Shown: positions 45,028 to 53,082 of the stretch, piece by piece
Position numbering within the stretch: position 1 is the first letter of the stretch
Layout: each line of letters starts with the position of its first letter
DNA from: Acidimicrobiales bacterium
GTDB lineage: Bacteria > Actinomycetota > Acidimicrobiia > Acidimicrobiales > DATDAH01
Assembly: GCA_016794585.1 (NCBI GenBank)
Contig: JAEUJM010000005.1
Span: forward strand, 124,001 to 188,000
Direction: 5' to 3'
Length of the DNA stretch: 64,000 bases
Made by a program: the position numbers and the translations under genes
The notes under the pieces: generated by a model
Database searches by the model: none
Seen by the model: the letters and a program-made list of their open reading frames with translations, nothing else
Told to the model about the DNA's origin: nothing

Positions 45028-46092
45028 ATGGCGCACGATTCCCACGAGCTCCCCGCCGACCATGACCACGACCAGGAGCACGACCACGAAGGGTTCCTCG
45101 ACCGGGTGCGAGGGTGGGTGGACGTGCACGGCCAGATCGACGAGGCCATGTTCGCCCTCGCCGAGCAGGTGGTGCAATCGGAGGCCGGCGCCCTGTTCGA
45201 CATGATCGACCGGTCGGTGCTCGATCGGGCGCACCTGCCCGACGCCATCGACCACGACACGGTGCTGTTGCCCCCCAACCCCCACAGCACCGCCGAGCAG
45301 GACGCCGTCCTCGCGCTGCTCGATCTGCTCCAGGGGGCCCAGGTCCCCGACGTCACCGCCCGCTTCGCCGCCTTCGCCGACGAGCACAAGGTCTTCGAGC
45401 GGGTGCTCGACGGCGAGACCTTCATCTTCCCGAGCAACCACCTCGAGCTCCAGGACCAGGGGCTGACCCTCGGCTACCTGCACCGGGTGGCGCGGGCGCA
45501 GGGCATCGACCGGATCGAGCACCACGTCACCTTGATGATCGGGCGCCTGCTCGGCTTCCTGCGCCTCGGCGACCGCAACGTCATCGACGACATCCTCCGC
45601 AAGGCCGCCGCCGTGCTGAAGACCTTCCCCGTCAGCGGCAGCGAGGTGATGGACGAGAACGTCATCACCGAAGCCGACCTCGACCGCCGCCTCAAGGTCT
45701 TCCGCAAGGTCTCCAACGAGCGCACCCGTCGCGAGTTCGAGCGCCTCGTGCGCTCCAGCCAGGGCGGCATCATCCTGCTGGCGGGTGGCGGGTCCCGGGA
45801 CTTCCGCGACGAGCACGGCGACGTCTACATGAACCCGTTCGGCAAGAGCACCCGCTCGCTCATCGCCGACGCCTGCTCCCAGGGTGCGTGGGTCGTGCCC
45901 ACCTTCGTGGACTACGACGCCGACGTCAGCCTGGTGGAGCTGGGCGAGCCCACCCGCCCCACCGACGGCGCCGGCGTGCACCACGTCGGCGAGGTCATCG
46001 CGGCGATGGGCAACATGGCCCGCGGCGTCGCCCGCACCGAGCACCCCGACGTCGAGCGCTTCCGCACCCGCATCTTCTACGAAGCGACCTAG
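45028..46092 (+). CDS. Soluble plastid-type glycerol-3-phosphate acyltransferase candidate
   Basis: The 354-aa protein resembles the ATS1 class of GPATs in plastids and Chlamydia. It has an N-terminal helical region, the HX4D acyltransferase motif SNHLELQD (His138, Asp143), then GGGSRDFRDEHGDVYMNPF (about residues 253-271) corresponding to the phosphate-binding SGGRDRPD segment, and VVPTFVDYD in place of YPLAL. Its length also fits. It would acylate glycerol-3-phosphate at sn-1 from acyl-ACP or acyl-CoA. The first 20 residues are His/Asp-rich (DHDHDQEHDHEG), which is unusual. I chose the ATG at 45028 (AAGG about 5-6 bases upstream); an ATG at 45001 is in frame. Assignment by motif, not alignment. 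Confidence 0.6.
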   Translation: MAHDSHELPADHDHDQEHDHEGFLDRVRGWVDVHGQIDEAMFALAEQVVQSEAGALFDMIDRSVLDRAHLPDAIDHDTVLLPPNPHSTAEQDAVLALLDLLQGAQVPDVTARFAAFADEHKVFERVLDGETFIFPSNHLELQDQGLTLGYLHRVARAQGIDRIEHHVTLMIGRLLGFLRLGDRNVIDDILRKAAAVLKTFPVSGSEVMDENVITEADLDRRLKVFRKVSNERTRREFERLVRSSQGGIILLAGGGSRDFRDEHGDVYMNPFGKSTRSLIADACSQGAWVVPTFVDYDADVSLVELGEPTRPTDGAGVHHVGEVIAAMGNMARGVARTEHPDVERFRTRIFYEAT

Positions 46093-46111
46093 GTCGGGGC
46101 GGGGACCGGGC

Positions 46112-46660
46112 TCAGGCCCGGTCGAACAGGACCGGGACCGTGTCGAGGAGCCAGGCGAGAGCCAGGCCGGCGAGCACGGCGAGGCACGCCGCCACCAGGG
46201 ACAGGTCGTCGATCGCCTCGGCGGGCAGGGCGACCAGACCGACGACGCCGGCCACGGCCGGCCACGCCGCCTTGAGCAGCGTGCCGACCCCGACCCCACC
46301 GTCGTGGCCGGGGTTGCAGCCGCACGGCGCGTCGGGCCGGCGCACCAGCAGGAAGACCTGGAGGGCGACGAAGGCGACCCCGAGCAGCGCCATCGCCACC
46401 AACAGCGGTGACAGCGCCGCCGCACTCAGTCCGAACGACAGCGCCAGCACACCGCCGGCGCCGACCACGGCCTCGGCTCCCGTGACGCCCCACGCCACCG
46501 CCACCTCGGCGCCGTCGGGCCACAGACGCTGCGCCCGCAGCTGCCCGACGAAGGCCTCGCGCCAACGCAGGTGCCGGGCGGCGGAGACTCCGAGCAGCAC
46601 GAACCCGCTCACCACCACGGCGACCGCCACCACGTCGAGCATCGCGGCGAGCGTACCCAT
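46112..46660 (-). CDS. MauE/DoxX-like membrane protein
   Basis: The 182-aa protein has four or five hydrophobic helices and the motif PCGCNPGHDGG (about residues 112-122) between helices, matching the MauE family, in which the CGC motif is thought to support disulfide or cofactor handling in methylamine dehydrogenase assembly. No other mau genes are seen, so a general thiol-redox role is the more cautious inference. ATG start at 46660; the repeat element at 46667-46710 lies immediately upstream and reaches the ribosome site. Confidence 0.7.
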   Translation of the reverse strand: MGTLAAMLDVVAVAVVVSGFVLLGVSAARHLRWREAFVGQLRAQRLWPDGAEVAVAWGVTGAEAVVGAGGVLALSFGLSAAALSPLLVAMALLGVAFVALQVFLLVRRPDAPCGCNPGHDGGVGVGTLLKAAWPAVAGVVGLVALPAEAIDDLSLVAACLAVLAGLALAWLLDTVPVLFDRA

Positions 46661-46666
46661 GACGTC

Positions 46667-46710
46667 CTGGCACCGGATCTCGCTGCCCTGGCACCGAAAT
46701 CTGGTGCCAG
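46667..46710. repeat. Three CTGGCACC half-sites between divergent genes
   Basis: CTGGCACC occurs at 46667-46674 and, 21 bases on, at 46688-46695; its inverted copy GGTGCCAG is at 46703-46710. Spacing of two helical turns and one inverted copy suit a regulator binding on one DNA face. It lies between mauE-like and alcohol dehydrogenase genes. Confidence 0.55.
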
Positions 46711-46755
46711 TTCGAGTGGACGGGCACGCCGGGGAAAGGTGACGCCCGTGTCAGG

Positions 46756-46761
46756 TAGCTT
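46756..46761 (+). promoter_or_regulatory. -10 box for leaderless alcohol dehydrogenase transcript
   Basis: TAGCTT fits TANNNT and is followed by a 6-base spacer and the GTG at 46768; there is no ribosome site. Confidence 0.45.
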
Positions 46762-46767
46762 CGCGGT

Positions 46768-47835
46768 GTGGCCGAACCTCCTGCTGCGGTGCTCCCGACG
46801 ACCATGCCGGCGGCGATCTACCGCTCGCCCGGCAACCTCGAGGTGACCGAGCACCCGGTGCCCGAGCTCGGGCCCGAGGACGTCCTCATCGAGATCGACT
46901 ACTGCGGGGTGTGCGGGAGCGACCTGCACATGGTCATCGAGGGGTGGGGCACGCCAGACACCATCGAGGGCCACGAGTACGTCGGCACCGTCGCCGCCGT
47001 GGGCGACGCCGTCGACGAGTGGTCGGTCGGCGACAGGGTCGTCGGCGGCGCCAGCCGGCGCTGCGGGCGGTGCGAGCACTGCCTCGACCACCGCCCCTCG
47101 CTGTGCCTCGAGCGGGGTACCCCGGGCCTGGAACCCTTCCAGGGTGCCTTCGCCCGTTACAAGAAGAACCACCGAGCCGAGGTGCTCGCCCTCCCCGAGG
47201 GCATGGCGCCACGGGTGGCCGCCCTCGCCGAGCCGCTCGCCGTCGCCCTGCACGCCATCACCCGCAGTGGCATCCAGCACGGCCAGAGCGCCCTCGTCTT
47301 CGGCGCCGGACCCATCGGCTCGCTCGTCATCGCGGCACTGCGCGCCAAGGGCGTCGGCCGGGTCGGCGTGGTCGAGCCCAACCCGGTCCGCCGGGACCTC
47401 GCCGTGGCCGTCGGCGCCACCGACGCCTTCGTCCCCGAAGAGCTGCCGGCGTTCGACCAGGCCGATCCCGGCGGGCTCTCCGACGACCCCTGGGACATGG
47501 TCTTCGAGTGCTCCGGCAACCGCCGGGCCATGGAGGCCGGCCCCTCCCAGCTGAAACGCGGCGGCACCCTCGTGTTCGTCGGCGCCGGCATCGAGCGCCC
47601 CAAGTTCGACCCCAACCGGATCCTCATGAACGAGCTGACCATCACCGGCTCGTTCATCTACGACGAGGGCGGCTTCGCCGACGCCCTCGAGCTGCTCGCC
47701 ACCGGCGCGCTGCCCACGGACCGCCTGCTCGAGCCCGGGGCGGTGCCCCTGTCCGGGATGCTCGAGGCCATGCAGGGCCTCGCCGAGGGCCGCATCGGTG
47801 GCAAGGTGCTCGTCTCCCCGACCGGGAAGGACTGA
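46768..47835 (+). CDS. Zinc-dependent medium-chain alcohol dehydrogenase
   Basis: The 355-aa MDR-family enzyme has the catalytic zinc ligand Cys in YCGVCGSDLH (about residue 46-55), GHEYVGTV with the His/Glu pair, the structural-zinc cluster CGRCEHCLDHRPSLC (four Cys) and the NAD-binding motif GAGPIGSLV. It oxidises a polyol or alcohol with NAD(P)+. It leads an apparent operon with a VOC protein (2 bases later), LLM oxidoreductase and P450, hinting at degradation of a hydroxylated organic compound. Confidence 0.88.
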   Translation: MAEPPAAVLPTTMPAAIYRSPGNLEVTEHPVPELGPEDVLIEIDYCGVCGSDLHMVIEGWGTPDTIEGHEYVGTVAAVGDAVDEWSVGDRVVGGASRRCGRCEHCLDHRPSLCLERGTPGLEPFQGAFARYKKNHRAEVLALPEGMAPRVAALAEPLAVALHAITRSGIQHGQSALVFGAGPIGSLVIAALRAKGVGRVGVVEPNPVRRDLAVAVGATDAFVPEELPAFDQADPGGLSDDPWDMVFECSGNRRAMEAGPSQLKRGGTLVFVGAGIERPKFDPNRILMNELTITGSFIYDEGGFADALELLATGALPTDRLLEPGAVPLSGMLEAMQGLAEGRIGGKVLVSPTGKD

Positions 47836-47837
47836 TC

Positions 47838-48338
47838 GTGAGCAAGAAGGCTCGATCCCCGCAGTTCAACCACGTGGCGCTGTCGCTGCCCGCCGACGCG
47901 CTCGACGAGGCCGGCCGAGCCGCCATCTGCGACTTCTACGGTGAGGTGTTCGGCTTCGAGGAACTGCCCACCATGACCCTCGACCGCGAGCGCCTCATCC
48001 TCAAGGCCTGGACCTACGAGCAGTTCATCTACCTCATCGCCGACGACTCCCCCATGCAAGCGCCCCGCCTGGACCACTTCGGCTTCGGGGTCGGCACCCT
48101 GGCCGAGTTCGACGCCCTGTACGCCCAGGCCAAGAGCTACCGGGCCAAGGACGACCGGGTCGACCTCATCGAGCGCGACATCGACGACTACGGCGGCCTG
48201 AAGATCCACAACTTCTACGTGGGCTTCCTCCTCCCGATGATGGTCGAGATCCAGCACTGGGAGTTCGTGCCCCACGAGGCCATCGTCGACCCCGGCGAGG
48301 CGACGGTCAGCGAGGGCGACCCGGCCACCCACCCATGA
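47838..48338 (+). CDS. VOC-superfamily (glyoxalase-like) protein
   Basis: The 166-aa protein starts HVALSLPADALDEAGRAAICDFYGEVFGF, a typical first VOC module, followed by LDHFGFGVGTLAEFDALYAQAK and MVEIQHWEF at the second metal-ligand positions (His/Glu). Members bind a metal and catalyse glyoxalase, dioxygenase or epimerase reactions. GTG start 2 bases after the dehydrogenase stop; it overlaps the next gene by ATGA. Substrate unknown. Confidence 0.75.
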   Translation: MSKKARSPQFNHVALSLPADALDEAGRAAICDFYGEVFGFEELPTMTLDRERLILKAWTYEQFIYLIADDSPMQAPRLDHFGFGVGTLAEFDALYAQAKSYRAKDDRVDLIERDIDDYGGLKIHNFYVGFLLPMMVEIQHWEFVPHEAIVDPGEATVSEGDPATHP

Positions 48339-49312
48339 CGACCCTGCGCTGGGGCGCTTTCGTCCCACAGGGCTGGAAGCTGGAGTACGCCGGCATCGGT
48401 GCCGCCGAGGCGTGGCACCGCTCGCGCGAGATCGCCCTGCTGGCCGAGCAGATCGGCTACCACCACCTCTGGGTCTACGACCACGTCGAGACCGTGCCCC
48501 GCCGCGAGCCCGAGGTGTGCTTCGAGGCCTGGACCATGCTCGGCGCACTCGCCGAGGCGACCGACCGTGCCCAGCTCGGCCAGATGGTCACCTGCGTCGG
48601 GTACCGCAACGCCGGCCTGCTGGCCAAGCAGGCCGCCAACATCGACGTGTTCTCGGGCGGCCGCCTCATCCTCGGCGTGGGCGCGGGCTGGTACCACCAG
48701 GAGTACGCCGCCTACGGCTACGAGTACCCCTCCGACGGCGAGCGCCTGGCCCTGCTCGAGGAGACGGTCGAGGCGGTGAAGCGCCTCTGGACCGAGCCCT
48801 CGGTCACCTACGCCGGCCGCCACGTCCACCTCGACGGCGCCCTGTGCGACCCGAAGCCGCTCCAGCAGCTCCCGCCCGTGTGGATCGGCGGCGGCGGCGA
48901 GAAGGTGACCCTGCGCATCGCCGCCCAGCACGCCGACGCCACCAACTGGCAGGTGGGCCTCGCCGAGTTCGCCCACAAGTCCGAGGTGCTGCGGCGCCAC
49001 TGCGACGCGGTCGGGCGCGACTTCGCCGACATCACCCGCACGCACGCCCCCGACTGCCTGCTCTTCGACTCCGATGCCGACCTGCGACGCTGGCTCGACT
49101 CTCCCGGCGGCGGCCACCTCTGGGGCAAGGAGGATCCCGACACCTACGTCCGGGACAACTTCGTCGGCACCGACGAGGTCGTGGCCGAGAAGGTGCAGGG
49201 CTTCGTCGACGCCGGCTGCCGCGAGTTCGTGCTCTGGTTCCGGGACTACCCCGGCGTCGAGAGCCTCGAGCGCTTCATGGCCGACGTCGTTCCCCGGATC
49301 TCCACGCCCTGA
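48335..49312 (+). CDS. LLM-class F420-dependent oxidoreductase
   Basis: The 325-aa TIM-barrel luciferase-like protein (GYHHLWVYDHVET, VGYRNAGLLAKQAANIDVFSGGRLILGVGAGWY, EEYAAYGY-type segments, PPVWIGGGGEKVTLRIAAQHADATNW) fits F420-dependent flavin-free reductases common in actinobacteria; FMN use cannot be excluded. Its ATG lies in the VOC stop (ATGA), so they are coupled. With the P450 just downstream, it may take part in redox conversion of a hydrophobic compound. Confidence 0.85.
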   Translation: MTTLRWGAFVPQGWKLEYAGIGAAEAWHRSREIALLAEQIGYHHLWVYDHVETVPRREPEVCFEAWTMLGALAEATDRAQLGQMVTCVGYRNAGLLAKQAANIDVFSGGRLILGVGAGWYHQEYAAYGYEYPSDGERLALLEETVEAVKRLWTEPSVTYAGRHVHLDGALCDPKPLQQLPPVWIGGGGEKVTLRIAAQHADATNWQVGLAEFAHKSEVLRRHCDAVGRDFADITRTHAPDCLLFDSDADLRRWLDSPGGGHLWGKEDPDTYVRDNFVGTDEVVAEKVQGFVDAGCREFVLWFRDYPGVESLERFMADVVPRISTP

Positions 49313-49339
49313 GGGGCATGCCGCCCGTCGGGCGACCCC

Positions 49340-49345
49340 TACCAT
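49340..49345 (+). promoter_or_regulatory. -10 box for leaderless P450 transcript
   Basis: TACCAT fits TANNNT; the GTG at 49353 follows after a 7-base spacer, so the P450 may also be transcribed on its own from the 40-base gap. Confidence 0.4.
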
Positions 49346-49352
49346 CACCCCC

Positions 49353-50573
49353 GTGAACCTCAGCGACATCGACCTGTACGACCCCGACAACTACGTCGCC
49401 GGGGTGCCCCACGAGATGTTCGCCACCCTGCGGCGCGAGGCGCCGGTGTTCTGGCACGAGCACCCCGACGGGGGTGGGTTCTGGTGCGTCACCAGGTACG
49501 ACGATCTCGTCACCGTGAACCGGGACACCACCCTGTTCTCGTCGTGGGAGGGCAGCTCCTTCCTCAACACCCCCGAGGGCGGGGACCTCGAGACGACCCG
49601 GCTGATGATGCTCAACATGGACCCGCCCGAGCACACGAAGCTGCGCATGATCGTCAACCGGGGCTTCACCCCCCGGCGCATCAAGGAGCTCCAGGACATC
49701 CTCGCCCTGCGGGCCCGCACCATCGTCGACCGCATCGCCGCGGAAGGGTCGTGCGACTTCGTGGGCGACGTGGCCTGCGAGCTGCCCCTCCAGGCCATCG
49801 CCGAGTTCCTCGGCGTGCCCGAGGACGACCGTCACATGCTCTTCGAGTGGACCAACCGGCTCATCGGCTTCGACGATCCCGAGTTCCGCACCAGCGACGA
49901 GGACGGCAAAGCGGCCGCGGCGGAGATCTACGCGTACGCCCAAGGCCTGGCCGAGGACCGCCGGGCCCACCCCCGTGACGACATCGTGACCGCCCTCATC
50001 TCTGCGGAGGTCGACGGTGACCACCTGTCCGACCTCGACTTCAACCTGTTCTTCCTGCTCCTCGTTGTGGCCGGCAACGAGACCACCCGCAACGCCATCT
50101 CCCACGCCATGCTCGCCCTCATCGAGCACCCCGACGAGCGCCAGCGCCTGCTCGACGACCCGGACCTGCTCGACTCGGCCATCGAGGAGTTCCTGCGCTG
50201 GGCCAGCCCGGTGATGCACTTCCGCCGGACGGCCACGGCCGGCACCGAGCTGCACGGCCAGCCCATCGCCGCCGGTGACCGGGTCGTCATCTGGCACATC
50301 TCGGCCAACCGCGACGAGGACGTGTTCCCCGATCCCTTCACCTTCGACATCGGCCGCACCGCGGACAAGGGCGGCGCCCCGGTCGCGTTCGGGGGCGGCG
50401 GCGCGCACTACTGCCTGGGCGCCAACCTGGCCCGGGCCGAGATGAAGGTGATGCTCGGGGAGCTGCTCGGCCGCATCCCCGACATGGAGCTCGACGGTGA
50501 CGTCGACCGCCTCCGCTCGAACTTCATCAACGGCATCAAGCGCATGCCGGTGCGCTACACGCCCGTCGCCTGA
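49353..50573 (+). CDS. Cytochrome P450, CYP125/CYP142-like
   Basis: The 406-aa haem mono-oxygenase has the oxygen-activation helix AGNETTRN (from about residue 240), ExxR as EEFLRW, and the haem loop FGGGGAHYCLGANLAR with the ligand Cys354. FGGGGxHxCLGxNLAR is characteristic of actinobacterial CYP125/CYP142, which oxidise steroid side chains; the specific substrate here is inferred only. Length is normal. It requires ferredoxin or flavodoxin electron donors; a flavodoxin-like gene faces it 30 bases downstream. Confidence 0.9.
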   Translation: MNLSDIDLYDPDNYVAGVPHEMFATLRREAPVFWHEHPDGGGFWCVTRYDDLVTVNRDTTLFSSWEGSSFLNTPEGGDLETTRLMMLNMDPPEHTKLRMIVNRGFTPRRIKELQDILALRARTIVDRIAAEGSCDFVGDVACELPLQAIAEFLGVPEDDRHMLFEWTNRLIGFDDPEFRTSDEDGKAAAAEIYAYAQGLAEDRRAHPRDDIVTALISAEVDGDHLSDLDFNLFFLLLVVAGNETTRNAISHAMLALIEHPDERQRLLDDPDLLDSAIEEFLRWASPVMHFRRTATAGTELHGQPIAAGDRVVIWHISANRDEDVFPDPFTFDIGRTADKGGAPVAFGGGGAHYCLGANLARAEMKVMLGELLGRIPDMELDGDVDRLRSNFINGIKRMPVRYTPVA

Positions 50574-50603
50574 GGGCTCCGCCCAGGCGGCCGGCAGCGG
50601 CCG

Positions 50604-51137
50604 TCAGATCGCCCGCGCCGCCACCTTGGAGGCGATGGTCGCGCCCCACGTTCGGGCGTGCTCGATCTCGCCGTCCTCGAGGTGGGTGGTCTTCGTCACG
50701 AGGAAGCTCTCGGGCGGCACCACGAGCTCCAGGCCGTGGTGGCGGAGGCGCTTGGCGATGCCTTTCGACGCCCGGCCGGTGAAGGCCGGCGGCCCCTCCA
50801 TCCGGGTGTCGAACGCCGCCGCGTCGGCCTCGAGGTCGCCCAGGGCGTCGAACCACTCACGCAGGCCGTCGCCTTCTGCGTCCGGGTCGGGCTCGATGCC
50901 CGCGCCCGGCTTCTCGGTGGCCTCGATGGCCGCCTTGCGGGTGCTCGGCCGGCTGAGCCCGTGGATGTGGGTGGGGCCACCCACCACGACCAGGTCGGCG
51001 CCGTTGGCGAGCTCGGCGTCGGCGTGGTGCACCGGCACCACGTGGACCTCACCCAGCTCGTGCAGCCCCTTGCCGATGGCCTCGGCCACCAGGTGCGTGC
51101 ACCCCGTCTGCGACTCGTACACCACGACGCTGCGCAT
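50604..51137 (-). CDS. Flavodoxin-like protein
   Basis: The 177-aa protein starts with VVVYESQTGCTHLVAEAIGKGL, a flavodoxin-like phosphate loop (SQTGxT), then LVVVGGPTHIHGLSRPSTRK, similar to flavodoxin/MioC-type or flavodoxin family proteins in actinobacteria. The C-terminal part (about residues 130-177) contains a degenerate FMN region. ATG at 51137 has a strong GGAGGA site. It is convergent with the P450 gene; a role as electron donor is conjecture. Confidence 0.72.
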   Translation of the reverse strand: MRSVVVYESQTGCTHLVAEAIGKGLHELGEVHVVPVHHADAELANGADLVVVGGPTHIHGLSRPSTRKAAIEATEKPGAGIEPDPDAEGDGLREWFDALGDLEADAAAFDTRMEGPPAFTGRASKGIAKRLRHHGLELVVPPESFLVTKTTHLEDGEIEHARTWGATIASKVAARAI

Positions 51138-51206
51138 GGAACTCCTCCATCGTCTCGTCCTGGTACCAGCGTGCGCCCGACCCACCGGGAAGGGCAGGGC
51201 CGAACG

Positions 51207-51599
51207 TCAGGAGCTGCCCTCGAGGGCGGCCACGAGGCGGTCGGTCTGCGTGCGCTGCTCCTGGAGCATGCGGACCAGGACGAGACGCTGCTGGCGGGCG
51301 AGGGAGGCCCGGAGGTAGAGCGCCGCCCCGATGACGGTGACGGTCAGGCCGCCGATGCCGCCGGAGATCAGGTAGGGGATCTCCTTCCACACCTCGGAGA
51401 CGCCCGACGCGCCGTACCAGCCCAGGGCGACCAGGGCCACGCCCACGACCATGAGGGCGATGCCCGCCTGGAGGGCCCGGCGCTCGCTCGAGGCGGCGGG
51501 GTCGGCCAGCTTGAGCTCGGCGAGGTCGGCGCGGAACTCATCGGCCCGGCTCGACCCGCCGGCATCGGCGGAATCGGTGGCGTCGGCGTCGTCGGTCAC
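51207..51599 (-). CDS. Small two-helix membrane protein of Liv operon (copy A)
   Basis: The 130-aa protein has an acidic N-terminus with GGSSRADEFRADLAELKL, two hydrophobic helices (about residues 44-64 and 75-97) and a basic/amphipathic tail (LVRMLQEQRTQTDRLVAAL). It shares an N-terminal GSSRxDEF-A-LxL block and two-helix layout with the protein at 56592-56930. The GTG overlaps the livF stop (GTGA), so it is translated as part of the importer operon. I know no named family. It could be an accessory subunit. Confidence 0.65.
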   Translation of the reverse strand: MTDDADATDSADAGGSSRADEFRADLAELKLADPAASSERRALQAGIALMVVGVALVALGWYGASGVSEVWKEIPYLISGGIGGLTVTVIGAALYLRASLARQQRLVLVRMLQEQRTQTDRLVAALEGSS

Positions 51600-52357
51600 G
51601 AGGATGCTCCCAGGTAGGCGGCGGACAGCTCTTCTTCGAGGTCGTCGGGGGCACCCACACGGGTGACCCGGCCGTTGACCATGATGGCGGCGAGGTCGGC
51701 GACGCCCAGCACGGTGCGGGCGAACTGCTCGACCACGAGGATGGAGACCCCCGTCTCGGCCAGCTCGGCGACCAGCTGGTACAGCTCGGCCACCACGAGC
51801 GGGGCGAGGCCCATCGACAGCTCGTCGAGCAGGAGGAGGGCAGGGTCGGTGGCGAGGGCGCGGGCCATGGCCAGCATCTGCTGCTCACCGCCCGACATCG
51901 TGCCGGTGAGCTGGTTGCGACGCTCCCCCAGGCGGGGGAACCGGTCGTAGGCGATGGTCTCGATCTTCTCCAGGGGCACCCCGGTGAAGGTGGCCATCTG
52001 GAGGTTCTCGCGCACGGTGAGGTTGGGGAACACCCCGCGGCCTTCCGGCACGGTGCACAGGCCCCGGCGGGCGAGGTCCTCGGGGCGGGCCCCGTTCACC
52101 TTGTGACCGCCGAGCAGGTAGACGCCGGCGGTCGGCTCGTGCAGGCCGGACGCCACCCGCAAGGTGGTGGTCTTGCCCGCGCCGTTGGGGCCGAGCAGGG
52201 CGAACACGCTGCCCTCGGGGACGGCGAGGTCGACGCCGTGCAGCACCTGGATGCGACCGTAGGCCGCGGTGATGCCGCGGAGCTCGAGCAGGGGCTCGGT
52301 GGGCGCGGGCGACTCGGCGGGGACCTCGGCCTCGGCGCGGTGGCGGCGGAGGGTCAC
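51596..52357 (-). CDS. livF: LivF-type ABC ATPase (system 2)
   Basis: The 253-aa ATPase has a 20-residue N-terminal extension, Walker A GPNGAGKT (about residues 53-60), signature MSGGEQQMLAMAR and Walker B LLLLDELSMGLAP. The GTG at 52357 overlaps the LivG stop (GTGA). Longer frame to 52651 is a shadow. It is part of the minus-strand operon 51207-56930. Confidence 0.92.
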   Translation of the reverse strand: MTLRRHRAEAEVPAESPAPTEPLLELRGITAAYGRIQVLHGVDLAVPEGSVFALLGPNGAGKTTTLRVASGLHEPTAGVYLLGGHKVNGARPEDLARRGLCTVPEGRGVFPNLTVRENLQMATFTGVPLEKIETIAYDRFPRLGERRNQLTGTMSGGEQQMLAMARALATDPALLLLDELSMGLAPLVVAELYQLVAELAETGVSILVVEQFARTVLGVADLAAIMVNGRVTRVGAPDDLEEELSAAYLGASS

Positions 52358-53082
52358 AGCGGCGCGCTCCCGAGGTAGGCGTCGAGCACCTTCTCGTCGG
52401 CCTGGATCTCCTCGGGGGTGCCCGTGGCGATGATGGAGCCGAAGTCCAGCACGGTGATCGACCTGCAGACCTCCATGACGAGGGGGACGTCGTGCTCGAC
52501 CATCAAGATGGCGAGGCCGTCGCCCACGAGCGCGCGGAGCAGGTCGGCGAAGTCGCGCGTCTCGTTGTCGTCGAGCCCCGAAGCGGGCTCGTCGAGCAAC
52601 AGCACCCGGGGCTCGATGGCGAGGGCCCTGGCCAGCTCCACCAGGCGGCACTGGCCGGTGGGGAGCGAGTCGACCCGCTCGCCGGCGACCGCACCCAGCC
52701 CGACCCGGTCGATCGTGGCGGCGACGGCGGCTTCGTTGCTCTTGCGCCCGCGGCGCCCCCGGCCCTGGATCTCGAGGGCAACGAGCACGTTCTCCCAGAC
52801 CGACAGCGAGCTGAAGACCTCGAGCTTCTGGAACGTGCGGCCGATCCCCCGTCGCGCCCGCTTGTGGGTGGGCAGGTGGGTGATGTCGTCGCCCGCCAGC
52901 AGCACCCTCCCGCTGGTGGTCTCCTGGAGGCCGGTCAGGACGTTGAAGGTGGTGGTCTTGCCGGCGCCGTTGGGACCGATCAGCCCGGTGATGGCGCCGG
53001 CCTCGACCGACAGGTCGACCCGGTTCACCGCGACGTGGCCGCCGAAGCGGACCGTGATGCCTTCAGCTTCGAGCAGCGCCAC
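52354..53082 (-). CDS. livG: LivG-type ABC ATPase (system 2)
   Basis: The 242-aa ATPase has Walker A GPNGAGKT (residues 36-43), RGIGRTFQKLEVF (the LivG Q-loop region), the signature SLPTGQCRLVELARAL and Walker B LLLDEPASGLDDNETRDF, with VEHDVPLVMEV as H-loop. GTG at 53082 lies 20 bases inside the end of the LivHM gene. Confidence 0.93.
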   Translation of the reverse strand: MALLEAEGITVRFGGHVAVNRVDLSVEAGAITGLIGPNGAGKTTTFNVLTGLQETTSGRVLLAGDDITHLPTHKRARRGIGRTFQKLEVFSSLSVWENVLVALEIQGRGRRGRKSNEAAVAATIDRVGLGAVAGERVDSLPTGQCRLVELARALAIEPRVLLLDEPASGLDDNETRDFADLLRALVGDGLAILMVEHDVPLVMEVCRSITVLDFGSIIATGTPEEIQADEKVLDAYLGSAPL

